A stretch of DNA of 64,000 bases from Piscinibacter gummiphilus (GTDB taxonomy: Bacteria; Pseudomonadota; Gammaproteobacteria; Burkholderiales; Burkholderiaceae_C), in the NCBI RefSeq assembly GCF_002116905.1, contig NZ_CP015118.1:5890001-5954000 (forward strand), given 5' to 3'. Shown here piece after piece: positions 19,447 through 28,314 of the stretch. Within the stretch, counting starts at the first letter, position 1. The number at the start of each line of letters is the position of its first letter. Made by a program: the position numbers and the translations under genes. The notes under the pieces were generated by a model. It ran no database searches and was not told the DNA's origin. It saw only the letters and a program-made list of their open reading frames with translations.

Positions 19447-19483
19447 AGGCCGAGAGTGTGTCGCGCCGCGCCGGCCCGCGCGC

Positions 19484-19499
19484 TACGTTGATTGACGTA
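19484..19499. promoter_or_regulatory. Palindrome upstream of the urea/amide operon
   Basis: TACGT-TGATTG-ACGTA, a perfect 5-bp inverted repeat with a 6-bp spacer, 110 bp before the urtA start. Its TAC...GTA ends resemble sites of NarL/LuxR-type response regulators such as the one encoded at 15023-15922. The link is inferred. Confidence 0.45.
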
Positions 19500-19608
19500 T
19501 GGGCCGCATGCGTCATCGCTCCCACCATCCGGGTCATGGGTTCGTTCCGAAGCACCGGCCTGGTGCGCGAACCCGAGGTTTCGCCCACAACCCGTTTGGA
19601 GAAGCACG

Positions 19609-20865
19609 ATGTCCCGCGATCACGTTCCGAGCCCGAAATCCCAACAGCGCCGCCGCCTCCTGCAGGGCGCGGCCGCCCTGTCCATGAGCGGTGTCGCCGG
19701 CCTGGCCCTGGCCCAGCAGTTCCCGACCGCCAAGGTCAACACCACCAAGCTCGCCGTCACCGACACCGAGGTGGTGGTGGGCCAGCTGCACTCGGCCACC
19801 GGCACGATGGCGATCTCGGAAACGGGCTCGATCCAGGCCGAACAGCTCGCGATCGACCAGATCAACGCGATGGGCGGCGTGCTCGGCCGCAAGATCCGCG
19901 TGATCAAGGAAGACGGCGCGTCCGACTGGCCCACGTTCGCCGAGAAATCGAAGAAGCTGCTGGTCAACGACCGCGTCGCCGCGGTGTTCGGCTGCTGGAC
20001 CTCGGCCTCGCGCAAGGCCGTGCTGCCCATCTTCGAGAAGGAGAACGGGATGCTGTACTACCCGACCTTCTACGAAGGCCTGGAGCAGAGCAAGAACGTG
20101 ATCTACACCGGCCAGGAAGCCACGCAGCAGATCCTGTGGGGCCTCGACTGGGCCTCGAAGGAGAAGAAGGCGAAGACGTACTTCCTCGTGGGCTCCGACT
20201 ACATCTGGCCGCGCACGTCGATGAAGATCGGCCGCAAGCACATCGAGAACGTGCTGAAGACCAAGGTGGTGGGCGAGGAGTACTACCCGCTCGGCCACAC
20301 GAACTTCAACTCGCTGATCAACAAGATCAAGGTCGCCAAGCCCGACGTCATCTTCGCCGCGGTGGTGGGCGGCTCGAACGTCGCGTTCTACAAGCAGCTG
20401 AAGGCCGCCGGCGTCACCGCCGACAAGCAGTTCCTGCTGACGATCTCGGTGACGGAAGACGAGGTGCTGGGCATCGGCGGAGAGAACATGGCCGGCTTCT
20501 ACTCGTCGATGAAGTACTTCCAGTCGCTGGACAACGCGAACAACAAGAAGTTCGTCGAAGCGTTCAAGGCCAAGTACGGCAAGGACGCCGTGATCGGCGA
20601 CGTGACCCAGGCGGGTTACCTCGGCCCGTGGCTGTGGAAGGCCGCGGTGGAGAAGGCCGGCAGCTTCGACGTGGACAAGATCGCCGCCGCCTCGGCCGGC
20701 ATCGAGCTCAAGACCGCGCCGGAGGGTTACGTGAAGGTGCACGAGAACCACCACCTGTGGAGCAAGACCCGCATCGGCCAGGCGCAGAAGGACGGCCAGT
20801 TCAAGGTCGTCGCCGAGTCGCCCGAGCTGATCCAGCCGGATCCGTTCCCGAAGGGCTACCAGTAA
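19609..20865 (+). CDS. urtA: Urea/short-chain amide ABC transporter substrate-binding protein
   Basis: A 418-residue periplasmic type I binding protein with a Tat-like signal (QQRRRLLQGAAALSMSGVAGLALAQ). The mature part opens EVVVGQLHSATGTMAISETGS, includes AVFGCWTSASRKAVLPIFE and NGMLYYPTFYEGLEQSKNVIYTG, and ends with PDPFPKGYQ, all as in UrtA and in the FmdD amide-binding protein of Methylophilus. It should deliver urea or amides such as formamide to UrtB/UrtC. It is the first gene of the operon to fmdB, divergent from the NCS1 kinase. With no urease in the window and fmdA downstream, short amides are at least as likely a substrate as urea. Confidence 0.92.
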   Translation: MSRDHVPSPKSQQRRRLLQGAAALSMSGVAGLALAQQFPTAKVNTTKLAVTDTEVVVGQLHSATGTMAISETGSIQAEQLAIDQINAMGGVLGRKIRVIKEDGASDWPTFAEKSKKLLVNDRVAAVFGCWTSASRKAVLPIFEKENGMLYYPTFYEGLEQSKNVIYTGQEATQQILWGLDWASKEKKAKTYFLVGSDYIWPRTSMKIGRKHIENVLKTKVVGEEYYPLGHTNFNSLINKIKVAKPDVIFAAVVGGSNVAFYKQLKAAGVTADKQFLLTISVTEDEVLGIGGENMAGFYSSMKYFQSLDNANNKKFVEAFKAKYGKDAVIGDVTQAGYLGPWLWKAAVEKAGSFDVDKIAAASAGIELKTAPEGYVKVHENHHLWSKTRIGQAQKDGQFKVVAESPELIQPDPFPKGYQ

Positions 20866-20878
20866 TCAGCCGCTGGCA

Positions 20879-20898
20879 GGACGGGCCCCGGCCCGTCC
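20879..20898 (+). terminator. Hairpin between urtA and urtB (possible partial terminator)
   Basis: GGACGGGC (20879-20886) pairs with GCCCGTCC (20891-20898) around a CCCG loop, followed by TTCTCC. Such hairpins after the binding-protein gene often stabilise its mRNA and lower expression of the downstream permease genes. Confidence 0.55.
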
Positions 20899-20935
20899 TT
20901 CTCCACCTTCCAAAGTCGTACCACCGGGAGTCGCG

Positions 20936-21850
20936 ATGACCTTCTCCGACATGATGAACATCGGGCTGATGCAAGGCTTTGCCGGGCTCAGCCTCTTTTC
21001 CGTGCTGCTGCTGATGGGGCTCGGCCTCGCCATCATCTTCGGGCAGATGGGCGTGATCAACATGGCGCATGGCGAGTTCATGACCATCGGCGCCTACACG
21101 ATCTTCGCGATCTCCCACCTCACCGAATCCTTCGCGCCCAACCTGATGGGCGCGTACTTCCCGTTCGCCATCGCCGTCGCCTTCGTCGTCGCGTTCGTCG
21201 TGGGCTGGGGCGTCGAGTGGGCGTTCATCCGCCACCTCTACAAGCGCCCGCTCGACACGCTGCTCGCCACCTGGGGCCTGTCGCTCGGCATGCAGCAGAT
21301 CTTCCGCTCCACCTTCGGTCCGAAGGAGGTGAGCCCGACGCTGCCGGACTGGCTGATGGGCTCGTGGGCCCCGGCCGAAGGCCTCGACATCCCGTTGAAC
21401 GGGCTCTTCGTGATGGCGCTCTCGGTGTTCGTCACCTGCGGTGTGCTGATCGCGCTCTACAAGTCGCGCTGGGGCCTGCGCGTGCGCGCCACGGTGGCCA
21501 ACCGCACGATGGCCAACGCGACCGGCATCAACACCAAACGCACCGACCGCCTCACGTTCGCGATCGGCTGCGGCATCGCCGGCGTGGCCGGCGCCGCGTT
21601 CACCACCATCGGCTCGACCGGCCCGACGAGCGGCAGCCTCTACATCGTCGACGCCTTCCTCGTCGTGACCTTCGGCGGCGCCGCGAGCCTGCTCGGCACG
21701 GTGGTCTCGGCCTTCGGCATCGCGCAGACGCAGTCGGTCACCGAGTTCTTCATGTCGGGTTCGAACGCCAAGGTGCTGACGCTGTCGGCCATCGTCGTGA
21801 TCCTGATGCTGCGGCCGCAGGGGCTCTTCGCCTCCAAGGTGCGCCGCTGA
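20936..21850 (+). CDS. urtB: Urea/amide ABC transporter permease 1 (LivH type)
   Basis: A 304-residue inner-membrane permease with about eight hydrophobic segments. It carries the branched-chain-type signatures GQMGVINMAHGEFMTIGAY and GGAASLLGTVVSAFGIAQ, together with TNATGINTKRTDRLTF-like loop residues. Many UrtB proteins have a long N-terminal extension of about 200 residues; this one does not and is the size of the FmdE/LivH type. It starts 70 bp after urtA behind a CGGGAG ribosome site and should pair with UrtC. Confidence 0.92.
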   Translation: MTFSDMMNIGLMQGFAGLSLFSVLLLMGLGLAIIFGQMGVINMAHGEFMTIGAYTIFAISHLTESFAPNLMGAYFPFAIAVAFVVAFVVGWGVEWAFIRHLYKRPLDTLLATWGLSLGMQQIFRSTFGPKEVSPTLPDWLMGSWAPAEGLDIPLNGLFVMALSVFVTCGVLIALYKSRWGLRVRATVANRTMANATGINTKRTDRLTFAIGCGIAGVAGAAFTTIGSTGPTSGSLYIVDAFLVVTFGGAASLLGTVVSAFGIAQTQSVTEFFMSGSNAKVLTLSAIVVILMLRPQGLFASKVRR

Positions 21851-21875
21851 CCCACTCTTCCACGGAACCCGCGTC

Positions 21876-23069
21876 ATGACCGCATTCAAACACTGGCTGG
21901 ACCGCACCGGCATGGGCAGCGTGCTGCTGCTCGCGCTGCTGCTGATCGTCGTCTTCCCGCTGTGCCTCGACCTGTTCCGCCTGAACCTGGTCGGCAAGTA
22001 CCTCTGCTACGCGTTCGTCGCGCTGGGCCTCGTGATGCTGTGGGGCTACGGCGGCGTGCTGAGCCTCGGGCAGGGCGTGTTCTTCGGGCTCGGCGGCTAC
22101 GGCATGGCGATGTTCCTGAAGCTGGAGGCCTCGGACCCCGTCACCACGAAGATCCAGTCGACCCCCGGCATCCCCGACTTCATGGACTGGAACCAGCTGA
22201 CGGCGCTGCCCATCTGGTGGGAGCCCTTCCGCAGCTTCCCGCTCACGCTGCTGCTCGTGCTCACCGTGCCCACGCTGATCGCCTTCATCATCGGCTACGC
22301 GATGTTCAAGCGACGTGTCGGGGGGGTGTACTTCGCCATCATCACGCAGGCCATCGCGCTGATCCTCACCGTGCTGATCATCGGCCAGCAGGGCTACACG
22401 GGCGGCGTCAACGGCATGACCGACCTGAAGACCCTGCTCGGCTGGGACACCCGCACCAACAGCGCGAAGTACATCCTGTACTTCGTGAGCGTCGGCCTGC
22501 TGCTCGGCTCGATCGTGCTGTGCACCTGGATCCAGAAGAGCAAGCTCGGCACGCTGCTGCTGGCGATGCGCGACAAGGAAGACCGCGTGCGCTTCTCCGG
22601 CTACGACGTGTCGATGTTCCGCGTGTTCGCCTTCTGCCTCGCCGCGCTGCTGTCCGCCGTGGGTGGTGCGATGTTCACGCTGCAGGTGGGCTTCATGTCG
22701 CCGTCGCTCGTGGGCATCGTGCCCAGCATCGAGATGGTGATCTTCGCGGCGGTGGGCGGGCGCATGTCGCTCGTGGGCGCGGTGTACGGCGCGCTGCTCG
22801 TGAACTTCGGCAAGACCTACTTCTCGGAGAGTTTCCCCGACCTGTGGCTGTTCCTGATGGCCGCGATGTTCATCGGCGTGGTGCTCGGTTTCCCCGAGGG
22901 CCTGGCCGGCCTCTACACGAACAAGGTCAAGCCGTGGTGGCAGGCACGGATGGCCGCCCGGCGCGCCGCGCCCGCCACGCCCCCGATCACCCCGGCGGCG
23001 AAGCGGACCGAGGCCCCCGACACCGAACCCGGCGCCCTGCCGCCCGGCATCAGCAGCCAGCAGACCTGA
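21876..23069 (+). CDS. urtC: Urea/amide ABC transporter permease 2 (LivM type)
   Basis: A 397-residue inner-membrane permease with about ten hydrophobic segments. Typical blocks are YAFVALGLVMLWGYGGVLSLGQGVFFGLGGY and AMRDKEDRVRFSGYDVS, and the urea-type insert TLLGWDTR lies in the periplasmic loop. The last 40 residues are a hydrophilic Ala/Pro-rich tail. It begins 25 bp after urtB and should form the membrane channel with it. Confidence 0.92.
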   Translation: MTAFKHWLDRTGMGSVLLLALLLIVVFPLCLDLFRLNLVGKYLCYAFVALGLVMLWGYGGVLSLGQGVFFGLGGYGMAMFLKLEASDPVTTKIQSTPGIPDFMDWNQLTALPIWWEPFRSFPLTLLLVLTVPTLIAFIIGYAMFKRRVGGVYFAIITQAIALILTVLIIGQQGYTGGVNGMTDLKTLLGWDTRTNSAKYILYFVSVGLLLGSIVLCTWIQKSKLGTLLLAMRDKEDRVRFSGYDVSMFRVFAFCLAALLSAVGGAMFTLQVGFMSPSLVGIVPSIEMVIFAAVGGRMSLVGAVYGALLVNFGKTYFSESFPDLWLFLMAAMFIGVVLGFPEGLAGLYTNKVKPWWQARMAARRAAPATPPITPAAKRTEAPDTEPGALPPGISSQQT

Positions 23070-23081
23070 GGACACCGCACC

Positions 23082-23825
23082 ATGAGCAACACCGACTTCG
23101 TGCTGGCGGTCGAGGACCTGACCGTCTCGTTCGATGGCTTCAAGGCGATCGACGCGCTGAACCTCTACGTCGACAAGAACGAGCTGCGGGTGATCATCGG
23201 CCCGAACGGCGCCGGCAAGACCACGCTGCTCGACCTGATCTGCGGCAAGACGCGCGCGAGCGCGGGCAGCATCAAGTTCAAGAACGGCGAGATGACCAAA
23301 CTGCCCGAGTACGAGATCGTGCGCAAGGGCATCGGCCGCAAGTTCCAGACGCCGTCGATCTACGAGAACCTGAGCGTGTTCCAGAACCTCGAAGTGTCGT
23401 TCCCGCGGGGCCGCGGCGTGTTCGGTGCGCTCGCGTTCAAGCGCGACGACGAGGTGAAGAACCGCGTGCAGGCCGTCGCCGAGGAGATCGGCCTGGCCGA
23501 CACGCTCGAGACCGAGGCCGGCCTGCTGTCGCACGGCCAGAAGCAGTGGCTGGAGATCGGGATGCTGCTGATGCAGGACCCCGAGCTGCTGATGCTCGAC
23601 GAACCCATCGCCGGCATGAGCGTGCGCGAGCGCGAGCTCACCGCCGATCTGCTGCAGCGCATCTGCAAGGGCCGCTCCGTGATCGTGATCGAACACGACA
23701 TGGACTTCGTCAAGCGCATCGCCCACAAGGTCACCGTCATGCACCAGGGAAAGATTCTCGCCGAAGGGTCCATGGAGCAGGTGCAGAACGACCCGAAGGT
23801 CGTCGACGTGTACCTCGGCCACTGA
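23082..23825 (+). CDS. urtD: Urea/amide ABC transporter ATP-binding protein 1
   Basis: A 247-residue LivG-type ATPase: Walker A GPNGAGKTTLLD (about residues 44-55), Q-loop region RKFQTPSIYENLSVFQNL, the signature LSHGQKQWLEIG with the usual second Gly of LSGGQ replaced by His as in UrtD proteins, Walker B LLMLDEPIAGM and switch His in VIEHDMDFV. It powers import through UrtBC from the cytoplasmic side. It begins 12 bp after urtC. Confidence 0.93.
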   Translation: MSNTDFVLAVEDLTVSFDGFKAIDALNLYVDKNELRVIIGPNGAGKTTLLDLICGKTRASAGSIKFKNGEMTKLPEYEIVRKGIGRKFQTPSIYENLSVFQNLEVSFPRGRGVFGALAFKRDDEVKNRVQAVAEEIGLADTLETEAGLLSHGQKQWLEIGMLLMQDPELLMLDEPIAGMSVRERELTADLLQRICKGRSVIVIEHDMDFVKRIAHKVTVMHQGKILAEGSMEQVQNDPKVVDVYLGH

Positions 23826-23844
23826 ATCAACGGAGGAAAACCAC

Positions 23845-24534
23845 ATGCTCCACGTCACCGACCTGCACGTCAGCTACGGACAGAGCGAGGCGCTGCACGG
23901 CATCGACCTGCACGCGAAGAAGAACGAGACCGTCGCCATCATGGGCCGCAACGGCATGGGCAAGACCACGCTGTTCAAGTCGCTGATGGGCGTGCTGCCC
24001 GCGAAGAGCGGCACCATCCAGGTGGACGGCCAGGACGTCACGAAGGACGAAAGCTACCTGCGCGTGAAGAAGGGCCTCGCCTACGTGCCGCAGGGCCGCA
24101 TGATCTTCCCGACCCTCACGGTGCTCGAGAACATCCAGACCGGCCTCGAGAACGCGCGCGACAAGAAGGTGCCCGACGAGATCTACGCGCTGTTCCCGGT
24201 GCTCTTCGACATGCGCAACCGCAAGGGCGGCAACCTCTCCGGCGGCCAGCAGCAGCAGCTCGCGATCGCCCGCGCGCTCGTCACGAACCCGAAGGTGCTG
24301 CTGCTCGACGAACCCACCGAGGGCATCCAGCCGTCGATCATCAAGGACATCGCCCGCGCGCTGAACGAGATCCGCAAGATGCGCGAGATCACGATCATCG
24401 TCTCCGAGCAGGTCCTGAGCTTCGCGATGGACGTGGCCGACCGGCTGTTCGTCATCGAGGGCGGCCGCCTCGTGCACGAGAGCTCGCGCGCCGGCACCGA
24501 CGTCGCCCGCATCCGCCAGTTCCTTTCCGTTTGA
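23845..24534 (+). CDS. urtE: Urea/amide ABC transporter ATP-binding protein 2
   Basis: A 229-residue LivF-type ATPase: Walker A GRNGMGKTTLFK, the UrtE-like YVPQGRMIFPTLTVLENI, signature LSGGQQQQLAIARAL, Walker B VLLLDEPTEGIQP and IIVSEQVLSF, where the switch His is replaced by Gln as is usual in UrtE. It is the second ATPase of the importer. It starts 19 bp after urtD behind GGAGG. Confidence 0.93.
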   Translation: MLHVTDLHVSYGQSEALHGIDLHAKKNETVAIMGRNGMGKTTLFKSLMGVLPAKSGTIQVDGQDVTKDESYLRVKKGLAYVPQGRMIFPTLTVLENIQTGLENARDKKVPDEIYALFPVLFDMRNRKGGNLSGGQQQQLAIARALVTNPKVLLLDEPTEGIQPSIIKDIARALNEIRKMREITIIVSEQVLSFAMDVADRLFVIEGGRLVHESSRAGTDVARIRQFLSV

Positions 24535-24557
24535 TCCCCTCACCCCTGGAGTCCGTC

Positions 24558-25790
24558 ATGACCGACACCCTGATCAAGGTCGACCTCACGAAGTCGCCCA
24601 CCGAAAACGAGAAGATCCACAACCGCTGGCACCCCGACATCCCGATGGCGTGCTGGGTCAACCCGGGCGACGACTTCATCCTCGAGACCTTCGACTGGAC
24701 CGGCGGTTTCATCAAGAACAACGACAGCGCCGACGACGTGCGCGACATCGACCTGACCACGGTGCACTACCTGTCGGGGCCGGTGGGCGTGAAGGGCGCC
24801 GAGCCGGGCGACCTGCTGGTGGTGGACCTGCTCGACATCGGCGCGAAGCAGGACAGCCTGTGGGGCTTCAACGGCTTCTTCTCGAAGAAGAACGGCGGCG
24901 GTTTCCTGACCGACCACTTCCCCGAGGCGCAGAAGTCGATCTGGGACTTCAAGGGCATGTTCACGAGCTCGCGCCATGTGCCGGGCGTGAACTTCGCGGG
25001 CCTGATCCACCCGGGCCTGATCGGCTGCCTGCCCGACAAGAAGATGCTCGACATGTGGAACGAGCGCGAGGCCGCGCTGCTGGCCACCGACCCCGACCGC
25101 GTACCGGGCCTCGTGAACCCGCCGTCGGCCGGCACCGCCCACATGGGCGCGATGACCGGTGACGCGCGCGCGAAGGCCGCCGCCGAGGGCGCCCGCACCG
25201 TGCCGCCGCGCGAACACGGCGGCAACTGCGACATCAAGGACCTCTCGCGCGGGTCGAAGGTGTTCTTCCCCGTGTACGTCGACGGCGCCGGCCTGAGCGT
25301 GGGCGACCTGCACTTCAGCCAGGGCGACGGCGAGATCACGTTCTGCGGCGCCATCGAGATGGCCGGCTGGGTGCACATGAAGGTGCAGCTGATCAAGGGC
25401 GGCATGGCCAAGTACGGCATCAAGAACCCGATCTTCAAGCCGAGCCCGATCACCCCGCGCTACGACGACTACCTGATCTTCGAGGGCATCTCGGTCGACG
25501 AGTCCGGCAAGCAGCACTACCTCGACGTCAACGTCGCGTACCGCCAGGCCTGCCTGAACGCCATCGAGTACCTGAAGAAGTTCGGCTACTCGGGCGCGCA
25601 GGCGTACTCGATCCTCGGGACCGCGCCGGTGCAGGGCCACATCAGCGGCGTGGTCGACGTGCCGAACTCGTGCGCCACGCTGTGGCTGCCCACCGGCATC
25701 TTCGACTTCGACATCAACCCGACCGCCGCGGGCCCGATCAAGCACCTCGACGGCTCGATCGCGATGCCGCTGTCGCCCGACCTGAAGTAA
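24558..25790 (+). CDS. fmdA: Formamidase
   Basis: A 410-residue cytoplasmic amidase of the acetamidase/formamidase family, which hydrolyses formamide (and poorly other short amides) to formate and ammonia. Characteristic blocks are NRWHPDIPMACWVNPGDDF, SGPVGVKGAEPGDLLVVDLLDIG, REHGGNCDIKDLSRGSK and SQGDGEITFCGAIEM; the length matches Methylophilus FmdA. I start at the ATG at 24558 after CTGGAG, with 23 bp from urtE. Its place directly behind the transporter suggests that the importer brings in formamide or that formamide arises from another imported amide. Confidence 0.94.
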   Translation: MTDTLIKVDLTKSPTENEKIHNRWHPDIPMACWVNPGDDFILETFDWTGGFIKNNDSADDVRDIDLTTVHYLSGPVGVKGAEPGDLLVVDLLDIGAKQDSLWGFNGFFSKKNGGGFLTDHFPEAQKSIWDFKGMFTSSRHVPGVNFAGLIHPGLIGCLPDKKMLDMWNEREAALLATDPDRVPGLVNPPSAGTAHMGAMTGDARAKAAAEGARTVPPREHGGNCDIKDLSRGSKVFFPVYVDGAGLSVGDLHFSQGDGEITFCGAIEMAGWVHMKVQLIKGGMAKYGIKNPIFKPSPITPRYDDYLIFEGISVDESGKQHYLDVNVAYRQACLNAIEYLKKFGYSGAQAYSILGTAPVQGHISGVVDVPNSCATLWLPTGIFDFDINPTAAGPIKHLDGSIAMPLSPDLK

Positions 25791-25810
25791 GCCCCGGAGA
25801 CGCCCCCGCC

Positions 25811-26155
25811 ATGCCCACCTACGACTACGAATGCCGGGACTGCGGGGGCTTCGACGCCTTCCGGTCCCTGAGCCAGCGCAACGAACCGGCGGCGTGCCCC
25901 GACTGCCAGTCGCCGTCGCCGCGGGTCTTCGCAAGCGCTCCGCGCCTCGCCCTGCTCGACGGCGGCACGCGTTCGGCGATGGACATCAACGAACGCGCGC
26001 GCCACGAGCCGAAACGCTCGGGCGACTACGCGCGGCTGAAGCACCCGTCGGGGTGCGGCTGCTGCAGCACCGGCAGCAAGCGGTCGGCCACGGTCCGCGC
26101 GCCGAACGGGAACAAGGCGTTCCCGAGCAAGCGGCCGTGGATGATCAGCCATTGA
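25811..26155 (+). CDS. fmdB: FmdB-family zinc ribbon protein
   Basis: A 114-residue protein with an N-terminal FmdB zinc ribbon: PTYDYECRDCGGFD and ACPDCQSP give two CxxC pairs. The middle part (SAMDINERARHEPKRSGDY) and a second cysteine group (HPSGCGCC, residues about 79-86) follow, and the C-terminus is basic. In Methylophilus FmdB was proposed to regulate formamidase expression; the family function is otherwise little known. It follows fmdA by 20 bp and its stop lies 4 bp from the convergent cyanase stop. Confidence 0.88.
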   Translation: MPTYDYECRDCGGFDAFRSLSQRNEPAACPDCQSPSPRVFASAPRLALLDGGTRSAMDINERARHEPKRSGDYARLKHPSGCGCCSTGSKRSATVRAPNGNKAFPSKRPWMISH

Positions 26156-26159
26156 CCGA

Positions 26160-26603
26160 TCAATACATCTTGTAGGGCAGGAACTTGCCCGACATCAGGA
26201 TGCGCACCCGGTCCCCGTTGGGATCGGCTTCGCGCTTCAAGTCCATCTTGAAGTCGATGGCGCTCATGATGCCGTCGCCGAACTCCTCGTGGATCAGTTC
26301 CTTGAACGTGGTGCCGTACACGCTCACCAGTTCGTAGAAGCGGTAGATCAGCGGGTCGGTGGGCACGGTCGTGGGCAGCGAGCCCTTGTACGGCACGACC
26401 TGCAGCCACTTCTGCTCGGTGGCGTCGAGGCCGAAGATCTCGCCCACCACGGCGGCCTGCTCGGCCGTCATCGTCATCTGGCCCAGGCACGCGGCCGTGA
26501 CCCACTCCTTGCTCTTGCCGACCTTCTCGGCCACGTCGGACCACTTGAGGCCCTTCGTCACCTTCGCGGTCACGATCTTTTCGGTCACGTCGAGACGGCT
26601 CAT
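26160..26603 (-). CDS. cynS: Cyanase (cyanate hydratase)
   Basis: A 147-residue decameric-type enzyme that converts cyanate and bicarbonate to ammonia and two CO2. The N-terminal helix-turn-helix-like domain (about residues 1-80) is followed by the catalytic domain with Arg88 and Glu91 (YRFYELVSVYG) and Ser114 (GDGIMSAIDF), matching Arg96, Glu99 and Ser122 of the E. coli enzyme. It is the last gene of the transporter operon 26634-29687, 30 bp after the ATPase gene, which supports cyanate as a substrate of that transporter. Confidence 0.96.
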   Translation of the reverse strand: MSRLDVTEKIVTAKVTKGLKWSDVAEKVGKSKEWVTAACLGQMTMTAEQAAVVGEIFGLDATEQKWLQVVPYKGSLPTTVPTDPLIYRFYELVSVYGTTFKELIHEEFGDGIMSAIDFKMDLKREADPNGDRVRILMSGKFLPYKMY

Positions 26604-26633
26604 CGTCTTCTCCTTCAGTCGTTGGTGGAAAAA

Positions 26634-27455
26634 TCAGGGGGACACTTCGACCGGCTGCGCGGGCGCGCGCCCGTGCGACAGGTCCTTCGACCGCGACACC
26701 AGGAAATCGACCAGGTGGTTGCGGATGCGGTAGTACGCGGGGTCGTGGTGCAGCGTGGCGCGCTGCCGGTCGCGCGGCATCGTGTTGACGACGATCTCGG
26801 CCACGCGGGCGCGCGGCCCGTTGCTCATCAAGAGGATGCGGTCGGCGAGCAGGATGGCCTCGTCGACGTCGTGCGTGATCATGAACACCGTCTGGTGCGT
26901 CTGCGCGCAGATGCGCAACAGCTCGTCCTGGATGGTGCCGCGCGTGAGCGCGTCGAGCGCGCCGAACGGCTCGTCGAGCAGCAGCATCTTCGGCTGGATC
27001 GCGAACGCGCGCGCGATGCCCACGCGCTGCTTCATCCCGCCGGACAGCGCCTGCGGTTTCTTGTCGATGGCGTGGTCGAGGCCCACGAGGCGCACGAATT
27101 CCTCGACGTGGGCGTCGACCTGCTTCGCGTTCCATTCGGGCCAGCGGCTGCGCACCGCGAACGCCACGTTGCGCCGCACGGTGAGCCACGGCATCAGCGC
27201 GTGGCCCTGGAACACCACGCCGCGGTCGAGGCTCGGGCCGGCCACCTCGCGGCCATCCATGAACACATGGCCCGCACTCGCCTGCTCGAGGCCCGCCAGC
27301 ACGTTGAGGATCGTCGTCTTGCCACAGCCCGAGTGGCCGACGATGCAGACGAACTCGCCGCGGCGGATGTCGAAGTCGACGCCGTCGAACACGGCCTCGC
27401 CCGCGCCGGGGTAGGTCTTCGCGAGCGCCTCGATGCGCAGGAACTCATTCGGCAT
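26634..27455 (-). CDS. Nitrate/cyanate-type ABC transporter ATP-binding protein
   Basis: A 273-residue ATPase of the NrtD/TauB/CynD group: Walker A GHSGCGKTTIL (about residues 38-48), Q-loop in FQGHALMPWLTV, signature LSGGMKQRVGIA, Walker B MLLLDEPFGALD and switch His in ITHDVDEAI. It drives import through the adjacent permease. It overlaps the permease stop by 11 bp and is followed by cynS. Confidence 0.93.
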   Translation of the reverse strand: MPNEFLRIEALAKTYPGAGEAVFDGVDFDIRRGEFVCIVGHSGCGKTTILNVLAGLEQASAGHVFMDGREVAGPSLDRGVVFQGHALMPWLTVRRNVAFAVRSRWPEWNAKQVDAHVEEFVRLVGLDHAIDKKPQALSGGMKQRVGIARAFAIQPKMLLLDEPFGALDALTRGTIQDELLRICAQTHQTVFMITHDVDEAILLADRILLMSNGPRARVAEIVVNTMPRDRQRATLHHDPAYYRIRNHLVDFLVSRSKDLSHGRAPAQPVEVSP

Positions 27456-28314
27456 ACGTCACCGCCTTCTGCGCGCGGGCGAAGAGCTGGTCGAGCCCCA
27501 TGCCCACGAGGCCGATCACCGCGATGGCGAACATCACGTTCGTGAGCGACAGGTTGTTCCACTCGTTCCAGACGAAGTAGCCGATGCCGGTGCCACCCAC
27601 CAGCATCTCGGCCGCCACGATCACGAGCCAGGCGATGCCCATGCTGATGCGCATGCCGGTGAGGATGGTGGGCGCCGCGGCCGGCAGGATCACCTCGAAG
27701 GCCAGGCGCTGCGGCTTCACCTCCAGCGTGCGCGCGACGTTGAGCCACTCGCGCCGCACGCCCGAGACACCGAATGCGGTGTTGATCAGCATCGGCCACA
27801 CCGAGCAGATGAAGATCACGAAGATGCCCGAGACGGAGGAGTCCTTGATCGTGTAGAGCGCGAGCGGCATCCACGCGAGCGGCGAGATGGGCTTGAGCAC
27901 CTGGATGAACGGGTCGAGCGCGCGGTGCACCAGCGGGCTCATGCCGATCAGGAAACCGAGCGGCACCGCCACCAGCACGGCCAGGCCGAAGCCGAGGCCC
28001 ACGCGGCCGAGCGAGTACGCGAGCTGCAGGCCGATGCCCTTGTCGTTCGGGCCGTTGTCGTAGAACGGGCGCGCGAGGTGGCCGGCGGCCGTCGCGGCGA
28101 ACTGCGCCGGGGTCGGGAATCCCGACGACGTCGAGCCGCTGGAGGCCGTCGGATCCTTGCCCAGCATCTTCTGGTACTCGATCTGCTCGGGCGTCAGCGC
28201 CGGGCCGGCCGCGGCGGACACCGGCCGCGTGGCGAGCTGCCACACCCCGACGAACACGGCCAGCAGCAGCACCGACAGCAGCGCGGCGCGCAGCTTCAGC
28301 GAGACGCCGGTCAT
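27445..28314 (-). CDS. Nitrate/cyanate-type ABC transporter permease
   Basis: A 289-residue inner-membrane permease of the NrtB/CynB group with about six hydrophobic segments, an N-terminal anchor and a periplasmic stretch of about 70 residues. The EAA-type loop FGVSGVRREWLNVARTLEV and the motif ILPAAAPTILTGMRISMGIAWLV are characteristic. Nitrate, nitrite, bicarbonate and cyanate systems share this permease; cynS downstream favours cyanate. It overlaps the binding-protein stop by 4 nt. Confidence 0.92.
   Translation of the reverse strand: MTGVSLKLRAALLSVLLLAVFVGVWQLATRPVSAAAGPALTPEQIEYQKMLGKDPTASSGSTSSGFPTPAQFAATAAGHLARPFYDNGPNDKGIGLQLAYSLGRVGLGFGLAVLVAVPLGFLIGMSPLVHRALDPFIQVLKPISPLAWMPLALYTIKDSSVSGIFVIFICSVWPMLINTAFGVSGVRREWLNVARTLEVKPQRLAFEVILPAAAPTILTGMRISMGIAWLVIVAAEMLVGGTGIGYFVWNEWNNLSLTNVMFAIAVIGLVGMGLDQLFARAQKAVTYAE

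Larger units (their letters stand above)
19306..19608. other. Control region between the NCS1-kinase operon and the urea/amide operon
   Basis: About 300 bases between divergent operons. It contains the ribosome site of the kinase gene (19312-19316), palindromic repeat copy 2 (19368-19446) and a 16-bp palindrome (19484-19499). No clear sigma70 or sigma54 promoter could be placed. Confidence 0.6.

Noticed and set aside
15820..19491. Long plus-strand open frame opposite the NCS1-kinase gene
   Set aside because: The translation is rich in Arg, His, Gln and Ala without recognisable motifs; the opposite strand has complete permease and kinase motifs.
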